64,000 nucleotides of DNA, from positions 1,054,001-1,118,000 of the forward strand of contig NZ_AP024630.1 of assembly GCF_019976975.1 (NCBI RefSeq). The letters run 5' to 3'. Every line of letters begins with the position of its first letter. Within the stretch, counting starts at the first letter, position 1. Shown piece by piece: positions 34,740 through 44,378 of this stretch. The notes beneath the pieces were generated by a model. It saw nothing but the letters and a program-made list of their open reading frames with translations, searched no databases and had not been told where the DNA came from. The stretch comes from Arthrobacter sp. NtRootA1. GTDB taxonomy: Bacteria; Actinomycetota; Actinomycetes; Actinomycetales; Micrococcaceae. The position numbers and the translations under genes were made by a program.

Positions 34740-36279
34740 TGCTTTCGAGGATGGCCGCAGCCTGGTCAGGGTTATCGGTGTCTCGAGCCGTGCAGTAGTC
34801 GGCATAAGCAACCACGGAGGCTCCGGCGTCGGTCACGTCTCCGGAGCGCAGGTGCTGACCCATGTAAAGGGGCTCCAGTTTCTTGATGCTGTACGAATTC
34901 TCGGACACGCGGATGCTGTGGCGGACGGTGTCGTAGAGGTCCACCAGCACGCCTTGCTTCAGGAGATCGTCCACGGCGTTTTCACCCGTCACGTGCGTCA
35001 GGGAGAGATTGCGGAGGGCAGTTTTCTCGTAAGCCGCGTAGTGGTAGATATGCATGCCGGGGTAGCTGGCACGGCGCTTGGCAACATACTCCAGGAAGTC
35101 TACGAATGCCTGGCCTTCTTCAGCTCGTGAATGCGCCCAGAACGGGCGGAAGACCGGTTCGGAGCCAGGCTCCAAGGGGTTTTCGATGACTCCGAAAAGG
35201 TACTCAAGGCCCCATTTCCCTGTGACTGGATCCTGCCAAAGGGGATCGCCCTCAAAATCGAAGAAGATGTCCCCGGGGTCCGGCGTAGGGAGCCTGCCGA
35301 GGGTGTTGTCCGGCAGGATCTTGTAACTTACTGCTTTGGCTTCCCCGGCTTTGTCCGTGTAGTTCACCGTCCCATCGGGGGCCCCTGTGCCGGTCTGGAG
35401 TTGGGCTTGCTCCCGAAGGCGCAGCAGCGTGGGATCACCGACAGCGGGGAGCTCGGCCAGTTGGTCGATCGTGGTGATCCCGGCCTCCACCAGCTTCTTG
35501 CGGCGGCTGATCCGCATGCCGGCAACCATGAGGAGGTCACGGTGCAGTTTTACTTGCTCGGCACAGTAATCGCAGCGGCCGCACGCGGAGAAGCGGGAGT
35601 CGCCCCATTCTATGGGTCCTGAAGCAGCCCTATGGGCCGTGGTCATTCGGAGGAAGCGTTCCCGGCGTTCCTTGAAGACGGGCAAAATCTCCGCGAGCGG
35701 GTGATCGCTGTGCACGCGATTGCCCAGGACCAAGGTGACAGTGGGATCCGGCGTAATACCGGCCTGAAGAAGTTGATCGCCATAGGCAGCCAGCTGCAAA
35801 AGCGCAGTGACCTTGGCATGGCGTGCAAGCTTTGTGTCGAAGACGGCGTACTGACCGCCCGGACGCTTGACCAGGAAGTCGGAGCGGCCGTGGAATTGGC
35901 CATCGAAGAACGCGGCCTGGAACACGATGTCCGCCCCGGAGCGCAAGGCGTCGATGGATTCCGCATGCTTGGCCAAAAGGGTGGCGCGGTCCATGGCGGG
36001 GGCGGGAACGACGTCGTAAACGCCCTGTCCTGTAGACGGATCCCAGGGCCCGAACTCTGCCATGAACTCGTCCAGGACCCTGTGCTCGTGGACATCGCCA
36101 AGCTTCGCCGTGCGATCCAACATGGCATCTGCCGGGAATTCGGCTTTGGGGGAGCGGCCCAGTTTTTCGTCGAGTTTCCGGAGGAGCTGGTACTCACAGG
36201 TGGCCGCGATGACAAGATCGCTGGCTGAGAACACCAAATCCTGCGGCGCGCCCGCTATCTCCGAATCGAGAAAGAACAC
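34261..36279 (-). pseudogene. TM0106-family RecB-like nuclease/helicase truncated after about 635 residues
   Basis: From GTG 36279 the protein matches the N-terminal part of TM0106-family putative nucleases: FSASDLVIAATCEYQLLRKLDE, the PD-(D/E)XK region with FHGRSDFLVKRPGGQYAVFDTK, the Cys cluster CGRCDYCAEQ, a helix-hairpin segment (EAGITTIDQLAELPAVG), and an RNase H-like part (DIFFDFEGDPLW, YNEYDCLSTLELRNW). Homology stops after PVSEWED at about 34372; full-length members continue for roughly 500 residues with an UPF1-like helicase, which is absent here. The remaining frame reads antisense through the truncated SDR to 34261. Confidence 0.85.
34364..34372. other. Junction between two truncated convergent genes
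   Basis: SDR coding homology ends at about 34364 and minus-strand nuclease homology ends at about 34372, leaving fewer than 10 unassigned bases. Both genes lost their 3' ends at the same point. No transposase or obvious target duplication flanks it. Either a chromosomal deletion or inversion, or a false join in the assembly. Confidence 0.8.
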
Positions 36280-36352
36280 CGTGACCTACTCCCTGTTGCC
36301 GGATGAACCACTGCGAAGTGGACCATGAAGCCAAGCTATCAGCGGCCCCCGA

Positions 36353-36388
36353 CAATTTAGCGTGCGGGCAATTTGGCGTGCGGGCAAC
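36353..36388. repeat. 16-bp tandem duplication upstream of cytosine deaminase
   Basis: CAATTTAGCGTGCGGG (36353-36368) is followed by CAATTTGGCGTGCGGG (36369-36384) and the start of a third copy, CAACTTAG. The third copy provides the TAGACT that lies 6 nt before the deaminase ATG. Confidence 0.7.
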
Positions 36389-36401
36389 TTAGACTGCCCC
36401 C

Positions 36402-36857
36402 ATGACTGAATCAGCCTTCACCATTGCGGACCCAGCGTTCGAGGCCGCGTACCAAGCCGCGCAAAAGAGTCTCAGCGAGGGCGGGATCCCCATTGGCGCC
36501 GCTTTGGCCCGCGCTGGGGAGGTCATCGCGAGTGGGCACAACGAACGTGTCCAGCATGGCGATCCGATCGCGCACGGCGAGATGTCCGCGTTGCGCGCTG
36601 CGGGCCGGCAAAAGAGTTACCGGGACACGACGCTTTACACCACGCTGGCGCCGTGCGCGATGTGCACGGGAACCATCATCCAGTTCAAGATCCCGCGCGT
36701 CGTGGTGGGCGAAGCGGAGACGTTCCCGGGGGAATTCGAGCTCCTGCGTTCGCGTGGCGTTGAAGTAGTGGTCCTCAATGACCCCCGCTGCGTGGACATG
36801 ATGCGCACCTTCCAGGACGATCACCCTGAACTCTGGGCCGAGGACATCGCGGAATAA
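36402..36857 (+). CDS. Cytosine deaminase, yeast FCY1-like nucleoside deaminase
   Basis: Zinc deaminase of 151 residues. The zinc and proton-shuttle motif is HGEMSAL and the paired Cys motif is PCAMCTG; the strand TTLYTTLAPCAMC and the C-terminus LWAEDIAE closely parallel yeast cytosine deaminase. It converts cytosine to uracil (family knowledge), possibly other small bases. TAGACT lies 6 nt before the ATG and no ribosome-binding site is seen, so a leaderless transcript is likely. It is a single gene ending at a large hairpin. Confidence 0.9.
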   Translation: MTESAFTIADPAFEAAYQAAQKSLSEGGIPIGAALARAGEVIASGHNERVQHGDPIAHGEMSALRAAGRQKSYRDTTLYTTLAPCAMCTGTIIQFKIPRVVVGEAETFPGEFELLRSRGVEVVVLNDPRCVDMMRTFQDDHPELWAEDIAE

Positions 36858-36875
36858 CTGCAACTGCTTAAAGGA

Positions 36876-36922
36876 GCGACGGCGGCACGCACGTTTCGAG
36901 CGATGGAGCGTGCCGCCGTCGC
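36876..36922. terminator. Bidirectional hairpin terminator
   Basis: Perfect 15-bp stem GCGACGGCGGCACGC / GCGTGCCGCCGTCGC with a 17-nt loop between the convergent deaminase and metalloprotease-like genes. Confidence 0.78.
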
Positions 36923-36962
36923 CGGCTGCGGAGTAGCCACATGCCAAACGGTCATCCGACGA

Positions 36963-39251
36963 CTATTTGGCAGGCTTCCTCGGAGCCGACCGGCGGGAAC
37001 GGGCCGCCGGAGTTGGTGGGACTGGAGTTGATGGGACCAGCTCCTTGACCTGGGCCAGGACGGTGGGGTTGACGCCTCGGGAGCCAAGATCTTTGGCTAG
37101 GGTTTCCACCTCTGACTTGGCGGCCGCGGGGTTGTCGGCCTTGACGTGCAGTTCCGTGCGCAGTTCAACCAGGTTGCGGTAGGCGAGGTTGCTGCTCGCT
37201 GCTCCTTCTTGCTGGTACTTGGCCAGGCCCGCATCCGTCAGCGCCAACGCCCGCTCAGGATCGGCGCTGTGGTGCTTCACCATCTTGTCGTCCTTGCGGC
37301 GGAAGAAGTCGTCTCCCACGGATTGGGCGACGGCGGTAGCGGCCTTGACGCCCAAAGGCTCACCGCTGAAACGCTCGGCAGCCTCGACCAGGGTATCCAG
37401 TCCCTTGCTCAAATGGGGCGACATGGACCCTTCGAACGCCAGCGTCAGGCCTACCTCCCGGGTGAAGAACTCCGGCGCAAACCGGTCTTCTTCCTTGGTG
37501 ACGGGGAAGCCCACCCGCAACGGCCACGTGTTGGACGCTTGGACCAGCCCGTCCGTGCTGTAAACGGCCCTGACCAAGTACTGGCCCGGCTTGTCGAAGA
37601 CGAACCCCACCGTTCCATAGGCCAACTGGACGAGCTGGCTGTATCGGTCGCTGCCGTCGCTCCCACCCGAAGGGGCGGCCGGCGAGAGCATCACCATGTC
37701 TGGTATCCCGTAGAAGCAAACCACCGATTCGTGGAGCACCACGGTCCCATCGGGTTTTTGGACGTACACGGTGGTGTTGCCGTACCTCGGATCGAGCCGC
37801 CCGTCCACCGGGACAGGTGCATCACTGGTGTTCCGCAGCCGGAATTCGAGTGCCACGGGTTCCATGTAATCGAAGTAGTCCTTGCCGGTGAGCGTCAGCT
37901 CCACATCGCTGCCGGGCCCTGAGACCGTCATAGCCCCCGGAGGAGATTCCAGATGTCCGCCCGAAGCCCACGGATCACCGCCCATGATCACGGAGGCCCG
38001 GTCGCCGTGACGCATGTGGAGCAGCTCGTCGTCGTCGAAACGGAAGCGGAAGTTTGCCCAGAAGGTGTCCGTGCCGTTGCGCTGATCGTATTTCCAGTCG
38101 TAGTTCATCCACGAAAGGGAATCAGGCCTGGCTTTGTCCCACGCATGCAGGAAGTTAAAAGCATGTCCTGCCTCGTGGACCCAGGTGTAGAGGAAATGGC
38201 GCATGGCCCACGCTTGGTCCTGGGTGGTCGGATTGGAGACGAGATTCGTAAACCACGTGTGGTTGCGGAATATCGCGAAACCCTGGCGATCCGGACCGCG
38301 ACCTGCGCCGCCAAAGCCCGCAGCGGCGTCGAACATGATGCCACCCACTCCGGCAGTGTCGAAGATGCCGGCCTGCACGCCCCACAAGTTCCATGCTGGC
38401 CAGCCGGAGTTGAACTTGCCGAACGAAGTTTCCATGGCATCGTGCAGTTCGCCGACGTTCCAGGAGGCGAAGCCCGCGGCGCTGTCGTCGATCACCGTGT
38501 GCACGGGGTCGATGGTGACGGCCACCCCTGCGTCTTTGTACGAGGACTCGATGCTGAGGGTCCGCTCGGAGAGATCGGCCGGGCGGTTGTTGTGGGCGTG
38601 GCTGTTGTAGATCGGGACTTTGGGATCGACATCCACGGAACTGCAATAGTCCAGTTCAAGGTTGACGTCCCGGAAGCAGCCCGAACGGTAGGCGCACGCG
38701 TAGGGCTGCCCGGCAACGCTGCCTGCCGTGAACGTGGCCACTGCGCCAGTGATGGCCCCGTGGGACCAGGACACAGTGATTTCCACGGTTGTGGCCGGGT
38801 GCGTGCCTTTCCAGTAGCGGACCGTTCCAGTGATGTGTGCATCGGCATGGGTCATGGTGACTACCGGCGCGTCCACGATCCAAGACTCCACATAGGTCTT
38901 CACGAGTTGGTTGACGCCACCCGCTTTGACCCAGCGGGTGTTGTATAGATCGCCACTGACTTTGTTCAGCACCGGGGATTCCACGCCCTGGCGGGGATCG
39001 ACGTCCAAGCGGAGGTCCAGCGCGCTGCCGACAGGGCCGCTGCTTGCCTGGTTGCCTTCATAACGGCCGCTGACGGGTGCAGAGCGCCAGCACCTCCACC
39101 AATCTTCGGAGGGCCATGTCAAGGTGCTGGGTTGGGGCTCAAAAGCGCGGGACCCAAAAGCGTGGGGCTCAAAAGCGGTCGGGAACGGGGTTTCATTGGG
39201 GTGGTGGGGGACAGGGGAGTAGTGGGTACTGGGGACGTTGGGGGTGTCCAT
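36963..39251 (-). CDS. Large metzincin-like putative zinc protease, hypothetical
   Basis: 762 residues from ATG 39251. The middle holds WVHEAGHAFNFLHAW, an HExxHxxNxxH arrangement: the metzincin zinc motif with Asn in place of Gly. Around it are beta-rich segments, for example GWPAWNLWGVQAGIFD and a possible Ig-like region (VALEFRLRNTSDAPVPVDG), and the tail is helical and ends in a basic Ala/Pro/Arg stretch. No signal peptide or membrane segment is visible, so location is unclear. No good ribosome-binding site precedes 39251; ATG 39299 is an alternative. Function unknown. Confidence 0.8.
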   Translation of the reverse strand: MDTPNVPSTHYSPVPHHPNETPFPTAFEPHAFGSRAFEPQPSTLTWPSEDWWRCWRSAPVSGRYEGNQASSGPVGSALDLRLDVDPRQGVESPVLNKVSGDLYNTRWVKAGGVNQLVKTYVESWIVDAPVVTMTHADAHITGTVRYWKGTHPATTVEITVSWSHGAITGAVATFTAGSVAGQPYACAYRSGCFRDVNLELDYCSSVDVDPKVPIYNSHAHNNRPADLSERTLSIESSYKDAGVAVTIDPVHTVIDDSAAGFASWNVGELHDAMETSFGKFNSGWPAWNLWGVQAGIFDTAGVGGIMFDAAAGFGGAGRGPDRQGFAIFRNHTWFTNLVSNPTTQDQAWAMRHFLYTWVHEAGHAFNFLHAWDKARPDSLSWMNYDWKYDQRNGTDTFWANFRFRFDDDELLHMRHGDRASVIMGGDPWASGGHLESPPGAMTVSGPGSDVELTLTGKDYFDYMEPVALEFRLRNTSDAPVPVDGRLDPRYGNTTVYVQKPDGTVVLHESVVCFYGIPDMVMLSPAAPSGGSDGSDRYSQLVQLAYGTVGFVFDKPGQYLVRAVYSTDGLVQASNTWPLRVGFPVTKEEDRFAPEFFTREVGLTLAFEGSMSPHLSKGLDTLVEAAERFSGEPLGVKAATAVAQSVGDDFFRRKDDKMVKHHSADPERALALTDAGLAKYQQEGAASSNLAYRNLVELRTELHVKADNPAAAKSEVETLAKDLGSRGVNPTVLAQVKELVPSTPVPPTPAARSRRSAPRKPAK

Positions 39252-39591
39252 GGGAGGATCTTTCTCGCTCTGCAAGCAGTCAACAATGCGTTCGTCCATC
39301 ACTGGGGAAAGCAGATGGACGGCATGACGGTTCAGGGCGGAGGCGATGCATGTGGGGAGTCCCGAAGGATGTGAGTGGCCGATGCCCAGAAGCCGTGTGT
39401 AACCCAAAAAGGAGGATACTCCACCGAATGGATTATATCTAGGGGGCTGACTAAAATTCCGCCCGGCAACCTGCGGGATCGCCTAGTCAGCCGCAGCCGC
39501 CGAGCGTAGGCTGGCATCATCGGCGTCGGTGCCGAAAGGACCATCCCGAAGGACCCCGCGTCGATAAAGTCCAATCGATGAAGGAGGACCC
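39252..39591. other. Divergent intergenic region between metalloprotease-like gene and CBS gene
   Basis: About 340 bp without a convincing gene. It contains an inverted repeat GGCTGACTA / TAGTCAGCC (39445-39453 and 39484-39492) with a 30-nt interior, an AT-rich GGATTATATCTA block near 39430, and GAAGGAGG before the CBS gene. Part may encode an N-terminal extension of the minus-strand gene. Confidence 0.5.
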
Positions 39592-40023
39592 ATGAGTGTC
39601 GTACGTGAATTCATGACAACGAATGCCTGGTGCATTCCTGAAGACCAGACTCTCCAGGACGCCGCCCGCAAGATGAAGGAACTGGACTGCGGTTCACTTC
39701 CTATCTGCGGGAATGACGGCAAGCTCTCCGGTTTCATCACCGACCGCGACATCGTGGTCAAGGTCCTGGCCGAAGGCAAGGACGCCCGTGAAGTACGCGC
39801 CAGCGAGCTCGCCCAAGGCAAGCCCTACTGGATTGATGCGGACGCCAGCATCGATGAATGTATTCGGATGATGGAGGAGCACCAGGTTCGCCGGCTTCCC
39901 GTCATCAGCGACCACAAGTTCGTTGGCATCATCAGCCAAGGTGACATTGCACGCAACTACACCGAGGACCGCGTTGGCGAACTGGTGGAGCACATTTCCG
40001 CCAAGGAGCACATGGCACACTAA
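39592..40023 (+). CDS. CBS-domain pair protein (HRP1-like)
   Basis: 143 residues made of two CBS repeats: about 8-60 (MTTNAWCIPEDQTLQDAARK to FITDRDIVVKVL) and about 75-130 (YWIDADASIDECIRMMEEHQ to IISQGDIARNY). Such pairs bind adenosine nucleotides and act as energy sensors; the mycobacterial relative HRP1 is induced under hypoxia. Strong GAAGGAGG precedes the ATG. Single gene, convergent with the next ORF. Confidence 0.93.
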   Translation: MSVVREFMTTNAWCIPEDQTLQDAARKMKELDCGSLPICGNDGKLSGFITDRDIVVKVLAEGKDAREVRASELAQGKPYWIDADASIDECIRMMEEHQVRRLPVISDHKFVGIISQGDIARNYTEDRVGELVEHISAKEHMAH

Positions 40024-40069
40024 GTTGCCGATCCGGCACGTACATCCAGCCGCCGCGAAGCGCTCCCCG

Positions 40070-40366
40070 TCAGAGGAACGCCTCGCGGCCCGTTCCTTCG
40101 CGCAGCACGAGCTCGTCGTCCTCTATGGAGACAATCAGGCTCCTGGGTTTACCAGCGAGCTTTTTCGTTGCGCTGAGCTTTCTGCTTCGGACTTCAACTC
40201 CCACCGTGGCGCCTTTCGCCGGCAGCTCCACCGTGATTTCGTCGGCCATTCCCAACAGCATCTTGGTGGACACATCCCGTTCGGACACAGCTTCCTTGCC
40301 GTTGACGGTCACGCTCACGTCATCGGAAACAAACCCGTCCTGAAGGATGATGAGCAGTTCCTGCAT
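40070..40366 (-). CDS. Conserved hypothetical small protein
   Basis: 98 residues, mainly beta-strand pattern, with alternating charged and hydrophobic stretches (SVTVNGKEAV, DEITVELPAKGATVGVEVRS, LIVSIEDDELVLRE). No membrane segment. ATG 40366 follows TTGGAG. It lies between CBS and tex genes and has no recognised family, but its codon pattern looks genuinely coding. Confidence 0.68.
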   Translation of the reverse strand: MQELLIILQDGFVSDDVSVTVNGKEAVSERDVSTKMLLGMADEITVELPAKGATVGVEVRSRKLSATKKLAGKPRSLIVSIEDDELVLREGTGREAFL

Positions 40367-40456
40367 GCTCCAACTACAGCACTAACAGCGCTCCCGGCAT
40401 AGGCTTTCCGGAACCCGAACCTGAAAACTGTGGGTCATGTGAGGCAAACTGTCAGG

Positions 40457-42871
40457 GTGACTCAATCTCTCCAACACCAGTCAGCCGATTCTGCCATCCA
40501 CCACCTCATCGCCAACGAACTCGGCGTCAAGGCCTGGCAGGTCAAGGCCGCGGTGGAACTGCTCGACGCCGGATCCACCGTTCCCTTCATCGCCCGCTAC
40601 CGTAAGGAAGTCACCGGGACGCTCGATGACACCCAGCTGCGCGATCTTGAGGAACGGCTCCGCTACCTGCGAGAGCTGGAAGAACGGCGCAAGACCGTCC
40701 TGGAGGCGATAGCAGCCCAAGGCAAGCTAACCCCGGAACTGGAAGCCGCCGTCGTGGGTGCTGACACCAAGGCGCGGCTGGAGGACATCTACCTCCCCTT
40801 CAAATCCAAGCGCCGCACCAAGGCTCAGATTGCCCGCGAAGCCGGATTGGAGCCGCTGGCCGACGTCCTGCTTGCCAACCCACAGCTGGACCCAGAAACC
40901 GAAGCCGCCAAGTACCTCAACGCCGAGCACTCCATTGATGACGCATCCGCTGCGCTCGCAGGTGCCCGGGCGATTCTGGTGGAGCGCGTGGCCCAGGACC
41001 CCGACCTGGCCGAGGACCTGCGGGAACGGCTCTGGAAGCAGGGGCGGATGGTCTCCCGCGTCAAGAAGGGCATGGAGGCCGAGGGCCAGAAGTTCAAGGA
41101 CTACTTCGAGTTCACGCAAGTCCCGTCCGGAATGCCGTCGCACCGGGTGCTCGCCCTGTTGCGGGGTGAAAAGGACGGCGTACTTGAGTTGGACCTCGCC
41201 GAAGCAGACCCCGCCGACGACGACGCCCTGGCCGCAGCCCGCGGCCGCTACGAGAACGCTGTGGCCAAGTGCCTTGGGGTCGCCAACCACGGCCGTCCTG
41301 CCGATCTCTGGCTCACCCAGACTGCCCAGCTCGCCTGGCGCGGTCGCATCCTGGACCGCCTCACTACGGATCTTCGCGGACGGATGTTTGCTGATGCCGA
41401 GGATGAGGCTGTCCGCGTCTTCGCCGCCAACCTGCGTGATGTGTTGCTCGCTGCGCCTGCCGGCAACCGCTCCACGCTCGGCCTGGACCCGGGACTCCGT
41501 ACGGGGGTCAAGGTGGCGGTGGTGGATGGCACGGGCAAGGTGGTTGCCACGGATACCATCTATCCTCACGCGCCGGCAAAGAAATGGGACGAGGCACTGG
41601 CCACGCTCGGCCGCCTCGCCAAGCAGTACAACGTGGAGCTCGTGGCAATCGGCAACGGCACCGCGTCCCGGGAAACGGACAAGCTGGCCACCGAACTCAT
41701 CAAGTCCCTCGAGGCCGCCGGTTCCAAGGGTGTCCAGAAACTCGTTGTTTCCGAGGCCGGGGCTTCCGTGTACTCCGCGTCGGCCTTGGCAGCTTCCGAG
41801 CTCCCCGGCATGGACGTTTCACTCCGCGGAGCTGTCTCTATTGCCCGCCGGCTTCAGGATCCGCTGGCCGAACTGGTGAAGATCGAACCCAAGTCGATCG
41901 GGGTTGGCCAGTACCAGCACGATGTCACGGCTGCCAAGCTGGACCGCTCACTGGATGCCGTGGTGGAAGACTGCGTGAACGCCGTGGGCGTGGACGTTAA
42001 CACGGCGTCTCCTGCCCTGCTGAGTCGAGTGGCCGGCGTCGGACCTTTGCTGAGCGAAAACATTGTGGCGTACCGCAATGAGAATGGCCCTTTCGCCAAG
42101 CGGAGCGACCTCAAGAAGGTACCCCGCCTGGGAGCGAAGGCGTTCGAGCAGTGTGCAGGCTTCCTACGGATCACTGGGGGAGCGGAGCCGTTGGATGCTT
42201 CCAGCGTGCACCCGGAGGCTTACTCCGTTGCGCGCAAGATCCTCGTCGCGGCCGGTGGCGGACCCACCACGTCACTGGATCCGCAGGCATTCGTGGATGG
42301 CACGTTCGGCCTGCCGACCGTCAAGGACATCATGACCGAGCTCGAGAAGCCGGGCCGCGACCCCCGTCCTGCGTTCAAGGCGGCATCATTCTCGGAGGGC
42401 ATCGAAAAGATCTCGGACCTCAAACCGGGCATGATCCTGGAAGGCACCGTCACCAACGTTGCCGCTTTCGGTGCTTTTGTGGACGTCGGAGTGCACCAGG
42501 ATGGGCTGGTCCATGTGTCTGCGCTGTCCAACAAATTCGTCTCGGATCCCCGCGAGATCGTGAAGTCCGGGCAGGTAGTGCGGGTCAAGGTGCTTGAAGC
42601 CGATCCCGAGCGCAAGCGCATCTCCCTGACCCTAAGGCTCGACGACGAACCCGGTACCGGGGGCGGCCGCGGTTCCGGAGGACGTTCCTCGGGCGGAGCA
42701 AACCCGGGTGCACGGAATGCTGGAGGCCAGCGTTCGGGTGGGCAGCATGGTCAGCGTGGTGGTGGGCAGCCGGGCCAGGGTGATCGTCGCCAGGGCAAAC
42801 CCCAGCAGTCTGAAGCTCCCGCCAACACAGCGATGGCCGAAGCACTTCGTCGGGCAGGGCTCGGCAAGTAG
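40457..42871 (+). CDS. tex: Tex-family RNA-binding transcription accessory protein
   Basis: About 804 residues. Order of domains: N-terminal helical Tex domain ([17 protein letters not shown]), YqgF/RNase H-like domain ([19 protein letters not shown]), helix-hairpin-helix block ([18 protein letters not shown] and [20 protein letters not shown]), S1 domain at about 640-710 ([20 protein letters not shown]) and a Gly/Arg/Gln-rich disordered tail. Tex proteins bind RNA and act at transcription complexes. The start is uncertain: GTG 40457 fits the family; GTG 40439 or 40430 are possible. Confidence 0.95.
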   Translation: MTQSLQHQSADSAIHHLIANELGVKAWQVKAAVELLDAGSTVPFIARYRKEVTGTLDDTQLRDLEERLRYLRELEERRKTVLEAIAAQGKLTPELEAAVVGADTKARLEDIYLPFKSKRRTKAQIAREAGLEPLADVLLANPQLDPETEAAKYLNAEHSIDDASAALAGARAILVERVAQDPDLAEDLRERLWKQGRMVSRVKKGMEAEGQKFKDYFEFTQVPSGMPSHRVLALLRGEKDGVLELDLAEADPADDDALAAARGRYENAVAKCLGVANHGRPADLWLTQTAQLAWRGRILDRLTTDLRGRMFADAEDEAVRVFAANLRDVLLAAPAGNRSTLGLDPGLRTGVKVAVVDGTGKVVATDTIYPHAPAKKWDEALATLGRLAKQYNVELVAIGNGTASRETDKLATELIKSLEAAGSKGVQKLVVSEAGASVYSASALAASELPGMDVSLRGAVSIARRLQDPLAELVKIEPKSIGVGQYQHDVTAAKLDRSLDAVVEDCVNAVGVDVNTASPALLSRVAGVGPLLSENIVAYRNENGPFAKRSDLKKVPRLGAKAFEQCAGFLRITGGAEPLDASSVHPEAYSVARKILVAAGGGPTTSLDPQAFVDGTFGLPTVKDIMTELEKPGRDPRPAFKAASFSEGIEKISDLKPGMILEGTVTNVAAFGAFVDVGVHQDGLVHVSALSNKFVSDPREIVKSGQVVRVKVLEADPERKRISLTLRLDDEPGTGGGRGSGGRSSGGANPGARNAGGQRSGGQHGQRGGGQPGQGDRRQGKPQQSEAPANTAMAEALRRAGLGK

Positions 42872-42887
42872 CCCTTCACCCGAGCCA

Positions 42888-42954
42888 CAAATCCCGGTCT
42901 TGTTCGCTAAACCCCACCTACAAGGTTGCGATCTGCGTACAAGGCCGGGATTTG
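42888..42954. repeat. Long inverted repeat downstream of tex
   Basis: CAAATCCCGGTCTTGT (42888-42903) pairs with ACAAGGCCGGGATTTG (42939-42954), 15 of 16 bases, with 35 nt between. It lies between the convergent tex and DUF1622 genes and may terminate both. It shares the CTTGTTCGCT core with the repeat at 46468. Confidence 0.7.
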
Positions 42955-42967
42955 CTGCGACGGACCC

Positions 42968-43372
42968 CTACGACGGAACCGACGAGCCGTCCGGAACTGA
43001 GCTGCCGGCGTCGTGCTCTTTTTCCTTTTGCCACGGCCAACGGCCAGTGATCTCCAACTCCAGGGAGAAGCTCAGGAACGTCCGGATCAGCACGATGATC
43101 GCAAGCACGCCCACGCTTTCAAACGTGGGCGTCACAGCAACTGTGCGGATGATGTCGGCGGCCACCAGGAGCTCAAGGCCCAGGAGGATCGACCGTCCCA
43201 GCAATTGCCGGTAGGCGCGGTAAGGCGAAAATGGTGCGAGCCCACTGGCGCGTTTGGGTTGGTACCCGCGCAACGCGAGCGGGATGGAAACCAGCGCCCC
43301 AACCACCATGACTGCCACTCCGGCGAAGTCCATGTACCGGCCGACTTCTTCGATGATGTGCTGGAAATCCAT
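42968..43372 (-). CDS. DUF1622 family membrane protein
   Basis: 134 residues with three hydrophobic helices: about 15-35 (FAGVAVMVVGALVSIPLAL), about 60-80 (SILLGLELLVAADIIRTV) and about 85-105 (VGVLAIIVLIRTFLSFSLELE). The RTFLSFSLELEI ending is the family mark. ATG 43372 follows GAGGGAGGG. Function unknown; family members are small inner-membrane proteins. Confidence 0.9.
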   Translation of the reverse strand: MDFQHIIEEVGRYMDFAGVAVMVVGALVSIPLALRGYQPKRASGLAPFSPYRAYRQLLGRSILLGLELLVAADIIRTVAVTPTFESVGVLAIIVLIRTFLSFSLELEITGRWPWQKEKEHDAGSSVPDGSSVPS

Positions 43373-43387
43373 GGCCCTCCCTCGCTG

Positions 43388-44296
43388 CTACTGTGCCGGT
43401 GCGGGGATCGGGAAGAAGACCCGAGGGTCCTGCAGCAGGGCCGGGTAATCGAAATCGGAGCGCTTGACCACGTCCGTGACTTCGAAGTTGCGCGCGAACT
43501 TGCCATCAACCGTGATAGGCCGTCCCTGGACCAAGCCGACGGCAAAGATCTGGCCGCCGTCGAACGGGACGGCGATTTCGGTCTTGCCGGGAAGTGTGTT
43601 GAACGCAGCTTCCTGGGCTTGGCGTTTCCGCGTGGGCTTCTTCTCCAGTTGTTTCACGGGCCGCTTCTTGGGGCCGCCCACCTGGCGCCGGGACTTCTCC
43701 TCGGCGTACACGAACTCATACTCATCGGCGTTGGAAACGGCCTTTGCCTTGCCGTGAGGGGGCATGCTTACCGTGGTGAGCTGCTCCGGACGGAGGTCCT
43801 CCACGTTGGCCCGCAGGATCCAGAGTCGGTCCTCGTCAGGGTCTTCAGGGTGGAACTCGTGCTTGGGCTCAGGCCATATGTACTCGAGCTTTTCTTCGAC
43901 GCCGGGGAAGAGCGGTCCGTAGAACTTGGGATCTTTCCCAAGGAGCTTGGAGCGGTGGCTGAGGTGCAGGTCCTCGTAGCCCAGCCACGGCGGCATGACG
44001 ATCCTGGAGGCGTAGTCCGGATGTGCCGCCTGGGGTGCGAACTCAGCGATGTTGTTGCGGGTGTTGTCCGGGTGGCCTCGCTGGATCCACTCGTCGGCCA
44101 TTGCCAGACCGTACATGGTGAGGGCGGGGACGTGGCCCATCCACATACGGACGGCGGGGTGCTGCTGCCAACCGTACTCCGGGATGACCAGTGCGCGGAG
44201 GACCTGGAGGGCTTCGACGCGCTGTTTGCCGAGCCTTGAGGTGTCGAGCGCCGCGGCGCTCTCACGGAAATCGGCGAAAGGGAGGAAAGTCTGCAT
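43388..44296 (-). CDS. MSMEG_6728-family protein (pyrimidine-dimer glycosylase-like)
   Basis: 302 residues. The N-terminal about 130 residues (MQTFLPFADFRESAAALD, LGKQRVEALQVLRAL, HPAVRMWMGH) match the MSMEG_6728 group, which resembles pyrimidine-dimer DNA glycosylases. The rest is extended, with a Lys/Arg-rich segment at about 210-235 and a C-terminal VPFDGGQIFAVGLVQGRPI part. ATG 44296 is the family start with GAAAGG before it. A DNA-repair role is inferred from the family only. Confidence 0.85.
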   Translation of the reverse strand: MQTFLPFADFRESAAALDTSRLGKQRVEALQVLRALVIPEYGWQQHPAVRMWMGHVPALTMYGLAMADEWIQRGHPDNTRNNIAEFAPQAAHPDYASRIVMPPWLGYEDLHLSHRSKLLGKDPKFYGPLFPGVEEKLEYIWPEPKHEFHPEDPDEDRLWILRANVEDLRPEQLTTVSMPPHGKAKAVSNADEYEFVYAEEKSRRQVGGPKKRPVKQLEKKPTRKRQAQEAAFNTLPGKTEIAVPFDGGQIFAVGLVQGRPITVDGKFARNFEVTDVVKRSDFDYPALLQDPRVFFPIPAPAQ

Positions 44297-44378
44297 CCTT
44301 TCAGTTTGGGGGTCCCGCGGCGAAGAACCAAGTTGAGTGCTCCGGGACACGTGCGGATATGGGGCCTAGAGTTGTCGA

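Noticed and set aside
34261..36279. Defence-system nuclease island
   Set aside because: A single truncated TM0106/RecB-like gene; no partner defence genes around it, and the orphan vsr is about 19 kb away.
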